The notes under the pieces were generated by a model that searched no databases, was not told where the DNA came from, and was given only the letters and a program-made list of their open reading frames with translations. A program made the translations under genes and the position numbers. Positions 25,445 through 36,520 of a DNA stretch of 64,000 bases are shown piece by piece (the stretch's first letter is position 1; every line of letters starts with the position of its first letter). The stretch is taken from the NCBI RefSeq assembly GCF_023278565.1, contig NC_064675.1, positions 4,960,001 through 5,024,000 on the forward strand. Direction: 5' to 3'. This DNA comes from Colletotrichum lupini (taxonomy: Eukaryota > Ascomycota > Sordariomycetes > Glomerellales > Glomerellaceae).

Positions 25445-27149
25445 CTATGTCTTCTGCTCATAACCCGTGATACCTGAAATCACCTCTTCGACGACCTGCT
25501 CCTTGACCTTCTCGATACTCGGCGTCACCGGCCGACTCTCCCGATCAAAGATGCGAATGTGCTGCCTCTCCGCCACGTACTCGCTGTCAGCGTACCCCAG
25601 CAGGCCGCCAATATCGGAGCTCTGATGTCCCTTGATGCGCATAATCTCTGGCGCGGCGTAGTTGACGAGCGCGCGACCGACCTCGACGGGCGTGCCGCCC
25701 CACAGCTTACCCGTGGTGCTGGGCGCGTGGAGGCGGTCCACGACGACGAGGCGGACGGCCTCCTGCTGCGCGAAGTTACCCTCGACGTCGAGGACGCCCG
25801 CGGGGAGGAGACCCGCTTTGCGGAGGAGGGCGCTGTGGGCTCCCGCGTCGATGTAGAGCGTGCCGTGGGGCTTGAGACCGTGGATGAGCCAGAAGTGGCG
25901 GTCGCGAATGGGGTCTGTGGAGGGGAGGAAGCGGGTGTGCAGCGGGGGCTTCTCGACGGCTTGGTCTATATGGAGGGAGGCCGTCGACTGCGCTAACGGG
26001 TCTTCGGTGTGGTCGTGGCCGTCGTGATGGTTATCGGGGTCCTCGCCGTCCGGGGCGGCGCCCAGGTGCGGCGAGGAAGAGGAGGAGGTGTACTTTTGCT
26101 GGGCTTGGACGTAGCGGACGATCTTGACGATGTTGCCCGGGTTGGAGGAGCGGGTGATGACGGTTGTCACACCTGCTTGCGTTGCTAGCCTTGCGGCGAC
26201 GATTTTGGTCATCATGCCACCGGTGCCGAGGGCGGATCCCGCTGTTGAGACTTAAGTTGGGGAAAAGGTCGGGTTAGCTTAGGTGAGACTGAGGCACCCC
26301 CTTTTCCACTACATGGGAGGGCGAGAGGGGGGAAGGGTTTCTGCCTGCTTACCGTCTGCTTGGATACTTGAAATGTCCTCAACAACCTCGATTGCCTGGG
26401 CGTCGGGGTGTGCTCTGGGGTTCTTGTCGTAGAGGCAGTCTACGTCCGTCATGAGGAACAGCATGTCCGCGTGGACCATACCCGCGGCGATGGCGGAGAG
26501 GGTGTCGTTATCGCCAAACTTGATTTCTGAGACGGCCAGCGTGTCGTTCTCGTTCACAATGGGAATGACGCCCATATCGAGCAGCTCGTTGAATGTGTTT
26601 TGGGCATTGAGGTACCGTGTCCGCTGCAAATGTGTGTCAGCAGCTTGCCTACTATAGTTGTCTGTTTCTGAGCTTGACCTACATCTGCAATGTCGTTTCT
26701 GGTGAGCAGAATCTGTGCGACGGGCTGTCTGAAGTGGCCGAACAGATCGTCCCATAGGCTGATGAGTCTACATTGGCCGATAGCCGCTAACGCCTGCGAG
26801 TATTGTTCAGCTTGAGCAACTTCAGAGATCGAGGGCCTGAGGTCTGGAAATGTACCTGTAGTGTTGACAAGTGCTTTGGCCGTCTGTCCATTTCCATCCG
26901 AAGAAGACCAACACCGATGGCGCCAGATGAGACAATGACCACCCTATGGCCATCTTTCCTCAACTTCACGGCCGTCTCAACAATAAGACTCAGGATGGAG
27001 AGTAAGGGCTGATGTGTCTTCTCGTCCACGATAGAGCTGGTGCCTGTGCGATGAGTTAGCACATGGATCATTGAAGGATACAGCACTTTTGAAGACTCAC
27101 CAAGTTTCAGCACCACCGTCAGAGGTTTCCGGCCCTCGCGGTGCTTCAT
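25445..27149 (-). CDS. pro1: Glutamate 5-kinase with C-terminal PUA domain
   Basis: Five exons, 27149-27101, 27043-26856, 26793-26683, 26623-26353 and 26250-25445, give 474 aa. Introns are 57, 62, 59 and 102 bp. It catalyses ATP-dependent phosphorylation of glutamate, the first step of proline synthesis, in the cytosol. The amino-acid-kinase fold shows KLGTSS at 15-20 (split by the first intron), SSGAIGVG at 55-62, PIVNENDT at about 137-144 and FGDNDTLSA at 152-160. GTGGMMTKI follows the last intron, as in the family. The C-terminal part from about residue 375 fits a PUA domain ([21 protein letters not shown]). An acidic/His-rich insert with [17 protein letters not shown] sits between the catalytic part and PUA. 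It is divergent from atp23 and shares an intergenic region of about 1.2 kb. Confidence 0.92.
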
Positions 27150-28340
27150 GTCTGCAGATGGTGGAACCTCAAGTCAGTCAAACAAATATCACAAGGTCAT
27201 CCGGCCCGTTGCCCAAAATGAGAGATAACGACATCAACTAATAAGTATAAATAAAGTAGTGTCAAGAATGGGACAGCCACGATCAACGCAAGAAGACGCT
27301 TAAGCAAATGGCACCAGGCGCATTACGTAGGAGGGGAGAAAAAATAACTGGATCCCTTTCTTACACGTAGGACCACCCGCTTCCGCCATTGCCAGAGTCA
27401 GAGCCCAGCACCGTTGCTTCGAGTTGGTTAATTGTGGGACGAAAAAAAGGATCCGCCTGGTTCTGATGTGGTGATGTGTGCAAGGCCCCTGGTCGGTTTA
27501 CCGCGCCCTTTCGTTGTCTTTTGACTTGTCGGTTGCGTGTACCTTTTTTTTCTTCCGCTGAACCTATGACTGGGCCGGCGTGGAAGTGTAAAAAAAAAAA
27601 ACTGGCCCGACATCGGGATCGTCCGGTGTAGAGGAAAGGCGGGAGAACGCCCGGGAGTTGGGCTGTCAATGACGCCTGTGATTGGGCGATATACTGACCC
27701 TAAAATCCGGGGGGGTTACCGTACATAGTGCACCGGGCATCTTCACCGTTGGTCTTGATGGCCCGGCCCATTGTTGCCATTATCCCTGCCTACCAAATAC
27801 AACCCGTGGTATTCCCATTATGTCTCGATTAAGAGAAAGAGCTGAACCGCCGGTCAAGTCATTTCCACGTTGCGTTGCATACTGAGTGGAAAGGGCGCGC
27901 CCTCGGTAGATCTGCGGTCTGCCAGTTACGACAACCAGCAAGATGCTAGGACATCGGACTTATGGTTCAAAAGGATCAGGTAGCAATTAGTTGACTCAAA
28001 GTCATTTGCGTGATCATTGAATGAAGTTCTTCAAAGAAGATACAAGCTTTGAGATGGCATAGGAGGAATGTTGCGCTCTCTTGGTTCGCAAGGAATGATG
28101 GGACGACGGAGTGCAACAATTGTCTTTACGCAGTACCTAGGTATCCATGAAGTGGTACCTCTGGCCAAGTACCTACCACCATCACATCGAAGGGTTTATC
28201 GATAACGGCCAAAAATTCCCGATCTTCCAGCAACGACCTCCATCCTTGACCAACCACCACCCGATCCTCATGTTGTAGACGCCCATCATCAGCGACAAAT
28301 CTCGAAGCACAGTTGAATTCTCAACCACACGACGCCCAAA
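27150..28340. promoter_or_regulatory. Divergent promoter region of glutamate 5-kinase and Atp23
   Basis: 1.2 kb between two start codons on opposite strands. It contains short A and T runs (for example A11 near 27591) and a CCTAGGTA motif near 28136. No gene or specific operator is recognised. Confidence 0.5.
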
Positions 28341-29254
28341 ATGACAATCCTCGACGACAAACAAGCGGCGGCACTGGGCCCTTCAGCCCCCTCGACAGCG
28401 ACCCCTTCCCCAACAACATCATCATCACCACCCGCGCAACAAGGGCAGCAGAAACAACCACCGCGCGAGCTCACCAACGACCCCGCTCGCACCGGCTTCG
28501 ACCCGCAGACAAAGTGGTGGATGAACTACTTCAACATCCTCACGGGCCGCATGACAGCCGAAGGCGCCTTCCACTACCGCGAGGCCCGGTACCGCGCCAA
28601 CGAGGAGCGCGACTGCAAGCGCTGCGAGGAACACCGCGACTGGCTCCTCGCCTTCTCCCCGACCGTGCGCTTCCTCAACGAAAAGATCGCCGGCCTCAAC
28701 GGCACCCTCGACGCGTCCAACATCCAGTGCCGCCGGTGCCCCGCGCGCCTGACCGAGGACGGCGAGGTCCACCGCCAGTCGGGCGGCTTCAGCCCCGCCC
28801 ACGGCATCATGATCTGCGCCAACGAGGTCAGGGACCGGAAGCACCTGGAGGATACACTCTCGCACGAGATGGTGCATGCGTGGGATCACCTGCGGTGGAA
28901 GGTGGATTGGATGGGTGATCTGGATTTGAAGCATGCAGCGTGTACAGAGGTAAGGTTGCGTCCTGCGCCGGCTGATCCCGAGCAGAGGCGGAGAGAACGG
29001 GAGAAACTGAACTGACGGGACGGCAGATCCGAGCATCGATGCTCAGCGGCGAGTGCAGATGGACAAGAGAGGCTTTTACAAGAGGCAACTGGAGCCTGTC
29101 TCAGCAGTTCCAGGACTGCGTGCGGAAGCGCGCGATACAGTCCGTCCTCAACCGACCCAGGTGCAAGGATGATGTGCAGGCGACCAAGGTGGTGAACCAG
29201 GTCTGGGAGTCCTGCTTCAGCGATACGCGGCCCTTTGACGAGGTTTACAGGTGA
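28341..29254 (+). CDS. atp23: Mitochondrial inner-membrane protease Atp23
   Basis: Two exons, 28341-28949 and 29027-29254, separated by a 77-bp intron in phase 0, give 278 aa. The first 45 residues are Pro/Ser/Thr/Gln-rich, without an obvious mitochondrial presequence; yeast Atp23 is imported through the Mia40 disulfide relay and is Cys-rich. Cysteines here include C92, C95, C130 and C133. The zinc-metalloprotease site is HEMVH at 175-179 with Glu176 catalytic. The second exon has the family's conserved tail with further cysteines. In yeast the enzyme trims the Atp6 precursor and helps assemble the membrane part of ATP synthase in the intermembrane space. The ATG has A at -3. It is convergent with the Aurora kinase gene. 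Confidence 0.92.
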
Positions 29255-29606
29255 TGGACGATGACGACAGGATTGGGCTCGTTCACAAAACGAGCGTGTG
29301 TAAATAATACCCCCCTTTATTCATGTACTATTTCTTCCTACTCTCACGGAAGACAACACCGGGAAATATAGCAAAATATTTGGATGATGACTATGCTTCT
29401 TTGGGTTTCTTGATACTCTGAAAACGACGGACATTAAGAACACCAACTCCCGTACATGCAATTGGAAACACCTTTCCCACTCCCGAAAACCCCAAGCTGT
29501 AGATCAGAGCCCGCCTGAATACCGCAAAGAAGAAGAAAACGCCGGTAATCCTACAAGGGCCGTTATGCCTTGATGGTATGTATGCATGAATCATAAGGGT
29601 CATTAA
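29255..29606. other. Convergent 3' region between atp23 and Aurora kinase
   Basis: 352 bp between two stop codons facing each other. It must hold both polyadenylation regions. No further gene is seen. Confidence 0.6.
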
Positions 29607-30913
29607 TTAGGAGCTCTTCTCACGGTTGGCGGCTCTCTCGCCCTTCACACAGTGCTTGACGATCCACGGGTGGGTCTGGACCTGCTCCAGGGGTATTCTC
29701 TTCTCGGGGTCGAGAACAAGCAACTAGAGATGATGTTAGCATTCATTTTTGTGTATCATGAATTTGGATAAATGCCGCCTCACCTTTTTGATCAAGTCCT
29801 TGGCCTCGGGACTGACAAAGGACGGAACCGTCATGTCAGCCCGAGCTATCCTCCGCTGCGTCATCACGGGCGTATCCTCAAACGGTGCCTCGCCAACGAG
29901 AAACTCATACGTCAAGACACCCAAACTCCAGAGATCAACCTTCTCGTTGTAGTAGTTGTCCGAGCTACCGGGCTTGATCATTTCTGGGGGCAGGTAGTCG
30001 AGGGTACCGCACATGGTGTTGCGACGGTTGTTGGGGGCGTGGACGCTCCAGCCGAAATCGGAAATCTTGATCTCGCCGTGGATGCCCATGAGGATGTTCT
30101 CGGGCTTGATGTCACGGTGAATGACGTGCTTGCGGTGCAGGTAGCGCAGCGCCGAGGCCATCTGGGCAATGTACTGCGCCGACTTCCACTCGGGGAACCT
30201 GCTCTCCTTACGCAAGTGCTTGTACAGCTCGCCCTTGCCAGCGAACTCGAGGATGAGGAAGACGCGCTTGCTGTCGTGGAAGTGGCCGTACAGCTGGAGG
30301 ATGTTGGGGTGGCGCAGGTTACTCTGGATCTCGATCTCGCGGCGGACCTGCTTCTCGACGCGGCCCTGTTGGAGTTCGTTCTTGTGCAGGACCTTGAGGG
30401 CGCAGATGAAGCCGCTCGTGCGCTCCCTCGCGAGGTATACGCGGCCGAACTTACCCTTGCCCAGGGGCCGGCCAATCTCAAACATGCCGAGGTGGAAGAC
30501 CTTGGGCATCGAGGGCTCGATGACGATGGAGACGCCGGACTTGCGCTCGATCTCGACAACTTCGTCGGACGTTCTCGAGGAGCTGGACGGCAGGGGTTTT
30601 CTTGCGGGCGATGCCGGATTCTTGGCCTGTCGTTGTGCATTTTGTGATGGCAGCGTTACCGAGGCGACGGCGTTGGTGCTCTGGGACTGGAGGGCGACCT
30701 TGATGAGGTTCGGTCTGCTCGAGCTCTGGGAGAGCTGTGATGTCTTCACCAAAGTCTACGGGACAATCGTCAGCCATGATTTCACACGGCGATTACACAT
30801 ATGTCGACGAGACCAACCTGAGTCTTGGAGTAGAGCTTGCCGCCATCGACAGGCTCGTTTTCGTCGTTTACCGACATGCGCTCAAAGCGCGATTCCAGCG
30901 TCCGAGTCGCCAT
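29607..30913 (-). CDS. ark1: Aurora-family serine/threonine kinase (Ipl1/Ark1)
   Basis: Three exons, 30913-30818, 30755-29784 and 29723-29607, with introns of 62 and 59 bp, give 394 aa. The start ATG has A at -3 (GCAAGATGG). The first 120 residues are Ser-rich and low complexity. The kinase domain follows: glycine loop GKGKFG at 131-136, ATP lysine K153 in [15 protein letters not shown] with catalytic D247, DFGWS at 265-269, and the activation segment RRNTMCGT with phospho-acceptor T279. DFGWSVHAP and [13 protein letters not shown] are hallmarks of Aurora kinases. As the catalytic part of the chromosomal passenger complex (with INCENP, Survivin and Borealin homologues) it corrects kinetochore attachments and acts in cytokinesis. 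Filamentous ascomycetes usually have one Aurora. The last exon supplies the conserved [20 protein letters not shown]. Confidence 0.95.
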
Positions 30914-31773
30914 CTTGCTATGTGATTGTGGATGGAGATGTAGCAAGTCGAATGTTCCCTGTTGGTTAGAAAGAGTGCACTGGAGGGTTTTTGAATCAAG
31001 GAACCTGGAGTTGGTTGTCAGGTTATTAAGAAAGGTTCTCGGGTAACGATGGACGAGCTAGGTGTGGGAAGCTAAACAACGGGGGTGAGGATGGTTGCCA
31101 GGGGAACGACGGCGCCGGCGCCAGGGCAGCGACCCGCCCCGCTCTTTCAGATCTCTCCCCCACTTCCCACTTCCTGGGCGACCGACAGCCTCAACTTTGC
31201 TAGCCGCTGTCAGCTTGATCTGACATGGTCAGGTTTTCCAAGATCCGTGTTGGCTAGACCGTGTCTTTTTGATTGACTCGCTTCTTTCATTCATGTTTGA
31301 CACCGTGCACGTGGCTCTCGGCCTACTAGTTTGAGCCGTGTTGTTTTCGAGAGGCCGGCGATGAGCAAATGCACCAACGACATGCCCTACGAACGGAGTT
31401 TGTGAACCCAATTGCCTTCATCCATGGTAGCTGTTGGTTATAGATCAGCTCTGGACATAGGAGCAGAATCAACTGCGCGTGGGTGACGTCGGAATACCAA
31501 AGGAAAGCAACTGGACCGTAAGTAATAGATTATGCGCAATTAATACAGGTCAACTACTGGCTACCTGTATAGTCCAGTAACGATATCTGGAGCTTCTTTC
31601 CTCAGTAATTCCCACCTCGTGTAATTTAGACCGCCTCTATATTGAAGTGGTCCTCCAAAACGATATCCTTGAAAAATTTCCTCTATACATATATACGTCC
31701 AGCTTCGACTCAAGACATACCAGCTGTGGCTGCGTAGTCTGAGTGTTGCATCTTCAAGCTCTCAGTGCCGCAT
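30914..31773. other. Intergenic region upstream of Aurora kinase
   Basis: 860 bp between the Aurora start and the end of the next minus-strand gene; it should contain the Aurora promoter and the 3' region of the 438-aa gene. No gene seen. Confidence 0.55.
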
Positions 31774-33090
31774 CTAACGAGCATGAAGCCTGCCAATCCC
31801 GGCAGACTCCCACCTGGGCCATCGATTGGGGACCGACCTGGCCAGCTGGGCTCGATTCCGAACCCAATCAGGTTTGTTGCCGCTCTTGTCGAGCTCAACG
31901 TGTCTCGAAGCCCTAATAAGCATAGTCCGCTCTTGTGCCTCCTTCTCAGCCAAGGATTCCTCCAATAACTCGGCCGAAGGCGGAGGTGGCGACTGCCGTA
32001 ATTTGAGGAATTCTCTCAGTTGCGAAGTACTCGCGTAATGGTGCAAGTGCTCCTCGACGTGCCGATACGCAGTGAAAGCAGCGCGCCGTCGGGCGTTCCA
32101 CTCCACAGCGTCCATGTTGACGCAGGCCAAGAGGTACTTCCCCATGGCCGTATCAGCTCGCTGGACGGCCCTCTTGAGCTGATTGAACTGATCTTTACCG
32201 ATATCGCGCCTGATCCCAAAGAACATGTTGAGCAGGGCCGACCCGTATAGCCACTTACAAGATACCAAGCCTGCGAGAGTTGAATAACTTGTACAGTATA
32301 GGGCCTCCAGATCTGCCTTTTCGAGCACGCCGTATCCCAAGAGCAATATATCCACATCGACCTGACCCCACATTCTCTCAAGTTTGGCGTTCTCGTGCCG
32401 CAGGCCCCCTTTGCGCAGAGAGAAGAAAAGCCAGGCACATCGCCAGTAGATGTAATTGACCCAGGATTTGCTCAACCTGGACTCCGGGGGATCGTTTCTG
32501 GAAGCATTGATCACTGCGGATTGGAGTTTCTCTTGCCAGTCTGGGGCCGCCAGGTATCCCACAGCTGACGGAAGGTCAAGTTGAAGCCATTCCTGGTCTA
32601 CTTCAGGTGATGTTTCCGGCAACGCCTTGAGTTCTCCCCAGGTCTTTATATCGTCGTGAGTGCGCTTGGTGAGGCAGGTGCCATTTTCATTACCAGGGCA
32701 AACCTGTGAAGAGATACGGAGATGAGTATCCCCTAGATACGCTTTCCAGGATCGAGGTGTAAGGTTTGAAGGAAGAGGATATCGATCTTTGTCTCTTTCT
32801 AGTCTTCCAAGCCATTCTTTTGGTACCGGAACTTTGAGGACTCGTCCGCATCTATCGCACAGAGCGTACATATCGACGTTGGGCCCCGACTCCTCGATCA
32901 TTGCTCGAAATGTGTCCAAAGGAGAGAGACGGTTGTCGGATGACTTGGCAGTAGGAGCGACCCTCGTGGTCGGGGCAGCGCTGCGACGTAGGCCAAGGCT
33001 GTTGAACCGTGGTCGAGGAGCTTGAGGTCGACCAGCTTGAGGTCGACCAGCTTGAGGCCGACCCCAATGTTGCTGTGGAGAGTGGTCCAT
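31774..33090 (-). CDS. Unrecognised 438-aa protein with Cys pairs and N-terminal repeats
   Basis: A single uninterrupted frame of 438 codons starting with MDHSPQQHWG. I do not recognise the family. Residues 10-25 contain GRPQA repeated three times, from a 15-bp tandem repeat at 33013-33061. Then come CDRCGR (Cys78, Cys81) and CPGNENGTC (Cys131, Cys139), spaced like a possible zinc-binding knuckle. The remainder is Trp- and Leu-rich, probably alpha-helical (LSKSWVNYIYWRCAWLFFSLRK, shown here only as a helical block near 220), with a charged tail. There is no signal peptide. It could be a lineage-specific fungal protein of the kind that carries orphan N-terminal zinc knuckles. The length of the open frame and the composition make it a real gene in my view, but no function can be given. 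Confidence 0.7.
   Translation of the reverse strand: MDHSPQQHWGRPQAGRPQAGRPQAPRPRFNSLGLRRSAAPTTRVAPTAKSSDNRLSPLDTFRAMIEESGPNVDMYALCDRCGRVLKVPVPKEWLGRLERDKDRYPLPSNLTPRSWKAYLGDTHLRISSQVCPGNENGTCLTKRTHDDIKTWGELKALPETSPEVDQEWLQLDLPSAVGYLAAPDWQEKLQSAVINASRNDPPESRLSKSWVNYIYWRCAWLFFSLRKGGLRHENAKLERMWGQVDVDILLLGYGVLEKADLEALYCTSYSTLAGLVSCKWLYGSALLNMFFGIRRDIGKDQFNQLKRAVQRADTAMGKYLLACVNMDAVEWNARRRAAFTAYRHVEEHLHHYASTSQLREFLKLRQSPPPPSAELLEESLAEKEAQERTMLIRASRHVELDKSGNKPDWVRNRAQLARSVPNRWPRWESAGIGRLHAR
33013..33061 (-). repeat. 15-bp tandem repeat coding for GRPQA
   Basis: Three consecutive near-identical units on the plus strand read GGTCGACCAGCTTGA, then GGTCGACCAGCTTGA, then GGCCGACCCC. They encode the Gly-Arg-Pro-Gln-Ala repeat near the N-terminus of the 438-aa protein. 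Variation in copy number between strains would be expected. Confidence 0.8.
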
Positions 33091-35037
33091 GTCTGAAAGT
33101 CCTTAACTTATTGGTTCTTGGGAAGCTGTTGTGGTCCTCCTTATGTAGTATCGGTTGTGAATTCGAGAAAGATGAAAGATGAACGAGTATTATGGTGGTT
33201 AGGGAAGGCATCTTGACGCTTGATATGCCACTCAGTTATCATATCGGAGGAACCCATTCCCATGAGTTACAGCTATAGTTCGTTAGTTGGGATTTATCAG
33301 GTACCTTTTTCCGGTGGCTTAGTAGAGCTCACCCAATGACCTGTTGGTCCTTTCGGCGATGGATCAGTTTGCAACATACTAATCTATCTCCATCAGAGAA
33401 GCAGTAGGGTTCAATGTCGGCGGCACTCATCGCTACGCAGTCAGACCCTACAATCCCCTGAGGGGGTCTAATGCCTTTCGAGCCTGCAAGATCTGCTTGC
33501 TGTCCGGCTTGTTGTTACTCGTCGTCGATTACTTAGCCAAGTCAATAGAGTCCATTTTCATCGTTGCGTTCCAGTGTTCAACATTCAGGATATATAATTC
33601 CCTAGGATTGAATTTGAAAGCCAATCGTGAATATGATTTCTCATCATCAGTAGTCTCAATAAACATAAGCAGTATTGCCAGCCGATGTCAATTCTTTCCG
33701 CACATTCATCCACACGTTCCATCTACGCTCAATAACATGATAAAATCACCATGATCGTTAAGCTTGTGGCAAATAAAGATGGAAATATGCGACAAGCTGG
33801 GTACAATTTGAGCTTGAGGCTACTACACCAGCAATGGTGATGGCCTAGCATTCCCCGAGAGTGGTTGATGCCTACATCTCAGGATGATAAATTAGAATGC
33901 CGAATCTAGTAATGAGGTACTCCCACAGCGACATATATCGCCACATACTCAGATACTTTTCAACCGACAGTGACCCGTGCTTCCCTCGTTGGTCTCCTAT
34001 TATTCACCCGCCTGGGTCTCAAAGGTTTAAAACGACTGTTTGGAATTTAAGAGGCTCGAAATGGAGAAACCATCGGGACGGGCTGTTGTATTTCTCAACG
34101 GAATGACGACGGAAAGAAGCCTTGATGATTTATCGGTTAATAAAACATCCTGGAGTGCATATTTGTTGTTGTTGAAATTCGGGCTAACGAGGGATATCAG
34201 CAAAACAGGTGAGGCCTTCTTTCTGAAATTCCGCCTTGAACTTCTATCGAACATACCGAACATATCGAACACATCATACGCCCATACAGATTACTAATGA
34301 CACCGAATCTAGGTCTCGGGTATCCCACTGGGTGTTGACTCAAGGGAGAGTTCACGATAAAGGTGGTACAGCCTGGGCAAAAGCTCCCAGGGTTGCTCGC
34401 ATCCATGGATAGTGGAGATACGTACCTAGATCTCATCCGATCATGAGAAAGCCTCATATACCCCCTCGACTCCATTCCTGTCACCAGCACAGCAGGCGCC
34501 CTCTAGGTCGGGGGTCAGGTCAAACTGTGGCGTGGGTGGTGGAATGGTTCATGGTCAACAATCAATTCATACACCAACCAGCCTACTCGACGACAAGCTT
34601 AGCGAGTACCCGAGTTCGAATCCCAGCATGAGCGCCAAGAGATGTAGCCCCCAATCGGCACCGGGGGGGTGAACTCTTTTGTTTTTTTGAATAAGTCGAT
34701 TTATATTGAATCAGTCTCGGTGTAAGTCGGTGAGTGACGAGTGACGTCTGGCCCGTCACCCTCACCGAGACAAGCAGGGATCTGGGTCCCGAGACTCCTT
34801 CGTGTTCCCCGCCAACCCCACCATCACCACCTCTCTTCCCCCCCAACTGAACTAAAGCTCCAACTGCAAGCCAGCAACTTTACCTCCGATCCGAGCTGCA
34901 CCACCCCCAATCCTCAACCTCCCGCGAAGCTCACCATCCATCCTCACCACGAACACCCGCCTGCGCGCGCACTACCCAAATCCCACACAGACCGGCATAA
35001 TCCATACCAAAAGTCAAGAAAGCAAGTCTCGCCCAAG
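33091..35037. other. Intergenic region with moderately AT-rich part
   Basis: 1.9 kb between divergent genes. Positions 33500-34300 are somewhat AT-rich, but CpA and TpG remain common, so this is not a RIP relic. A tRNA-like T-loop (GAGTTCGAATC at 34613-34623) does not fold into a full tRNA. The Tip41 frame is open for 99 codons before its ATG, but that part is Pro/His-rich and looks like leader. No other gene is seen. Confidence 0.5.
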
Positions 35038-36032
35038 ATGAACCACATAACCAACCCAAACGAACCCTTCCCGACCCCCTCCGCCCTCGCCGCCGCAACG
35101 ACAACCCACACCCAGCGCAACTTCCGCGTCGCCTCCCGCAAGCTCCCCATCTCCAAAGCCGGCCCCATCGACGACATGACGGCCTCGCTCGGCATCCCCG
35201 TCCCCGAAATGATCTTTGGCGACAACCTCGTCTCCGTGTCCCACGTGCCGACAGGCTGGTCCATCGCCTTCAACGCCTACGACGCGCTCGACGCCGTCGA
35301 CAAGACGGACAAGAAGATGCTGCAGGTCGCCTACGCGCGCGACTGGTCCTCCTCGCGCGAGAAGACGAGCGCGGGCATCAAGGAGGTCGTGAAGCCGTAC
35401 GACTGGTCCTACTCCACCGAGTACCGGGGGACGCTGGAGGAGCCGACAGGAACCGCGGGCGCGCAGCAGGAAGCGCAGGAGAACAAGAACAAACTCGAGG
35501 AGACGACGACGAGGATGATCCCCCTCGAGCTCCTCAAGCGCCGCGACCCGATCCTCTTCTTCGACGACGTGGTGCTCTTCGAGAGCGAGCTCGACGACAA
35601 CGGCATCTCGATCGTCAGCGTAAAAGTCCGCGTGCACGAGAAGCGCATGCTGCTGCTGTGCAGGCTCTTCATGCGCCTCGATAATGTGATTGTGCGGATC
35701 CGGGACACGAGGGTGTACGTCGACTTTGAGACGGACGAGGTCATTCGGGAGTACACGGCCAAGGAGGATAGCTTTGACAGCGTCAAGCGGGTGAGTTTCT
35801 TTCCCCCCCCTATTCCTCCTTCTTTCTTGTTCTCTCTATTATGTTAGAGATCATGCTATGCAATCTCCTCGACTTGGAACCTGCAATGCTAACGAACTAC
35901 ACCGCAAAGTCACTATTCATGGAGGGCAGGTTGCCAGATGACATTGTCATCGCGCTGCGTGATCCAAACCTACTCTACAACCTGCTGCCGACTGTGGAGC
36001 AGACGGTACAGAGCGTATTCCTCAAGAAATGA
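35038..36032 (+). CDS. tip41: Tip41-like regulator of TOR signalling
   Basis: Two exons, 35038-35790 and 35910-36032, with a 119-bp intron (GTGAGT donor, GCTAAC branch, CAAAG acceptor) in phase 0, give 291 aa. The ATG (CCCAAGATGAACC) has A at -3; the in-frame codons upstream are ignored because they lack family similarity. The Tip41/TIPRL fold is evident from FGDNLVSVSHVPTGWSIAFNA at about 62-82, PYDWSYSTEYRGT near 122-134, RRDPILFFDDVVLFESEL near 170-188, and RMLLLCRLFMRLDNVIVRIRDTR near 203-225. The second exon supplies LPDDIVIALRDPNLLYNLLP. In yeast Tip41 works with Tap42 and PP2A-type phosphatases downstream of TORC1 and responds to nitrogen state. Confidence 0.95.
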
Positions 36033-36520
36033 ACACAGAGTTCTCAGTCCCTCGCGTATTGCTTCAAAGAAATACCCCTCCTCGCAAGGGGGATGGCTGG
36101 CGTTATGGGTTAACGAAAGGCGTTTCGGACGAACCAGGGAAAAGTATCACGACATTGTAGGTATATCACATTTGCCTCGAGAAAATCAAATGACCACTTG
36201 TGAAGAAAGTGAATTAAGCTCTGTTTGTGTGTGTCACTTGACTGCAGTCTTTTGGGGAGTCGTAAATAATGAACCGCATCGACGACATACTGTCAACAAG
36301 GTATGGATAACAACGCAGCGTATACGCTAGAGCTCAACATCAGCTAAACCGCGGAGGAAGCCCTCCCAAACCAGTCCGTACAGGTACTTGACGGCTTCAT
36401 GAACATAGAATCCGCGCAAAAAACTCCCACCCTGTCCCTCATAAACACCGTGCCCTCCATTTTGTTCACCAAGCCAGTAATCCGTCAGTACCAAAGACAA
36501 TCTTGCCCTCCTCTCTCTTT
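36033..36520. other. Convergent 3' region between tip41 and the 633-aa gene
   Basis: 488 bp between stop codons of opposing genes; no gene or structural element is seen. Confidence 0.6.

Noticed and set aside
29772..30647. 291-codon frame opposite the Aurora kinase gene
   Set aside because: Mirror frame of a conserved kinase; composition of Val/Leu/Asp/Glu/Ala is the usual antisense shadow of GC-rich coding DNA.
33500..34300. Moderately AT-rich part considered as a third RIP relic
   Set aside because: CpA and TpG are common throughout and no direct or inverted terminal repeats flank it.
34529..34636. Possible tRNA gene: D-loop-like GGAATGGTTC and T-loop-like GAGTTCGAATCCC, and a 4-bp match GGCG/CGCC at the ends
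   Set aside because: The T-stem has two mismatches in five pairs, the acceptor stem pairs only four or five of seven, and no anticodon arm forms. At best it is a tRNA-derived relic.
34741..35037. 99 in-frame codons before the Tip41 start
   Set aside because: Pro/His/Thr-rich with no family similarity; the ATG at 35038 has a good context and gives the normal family length.
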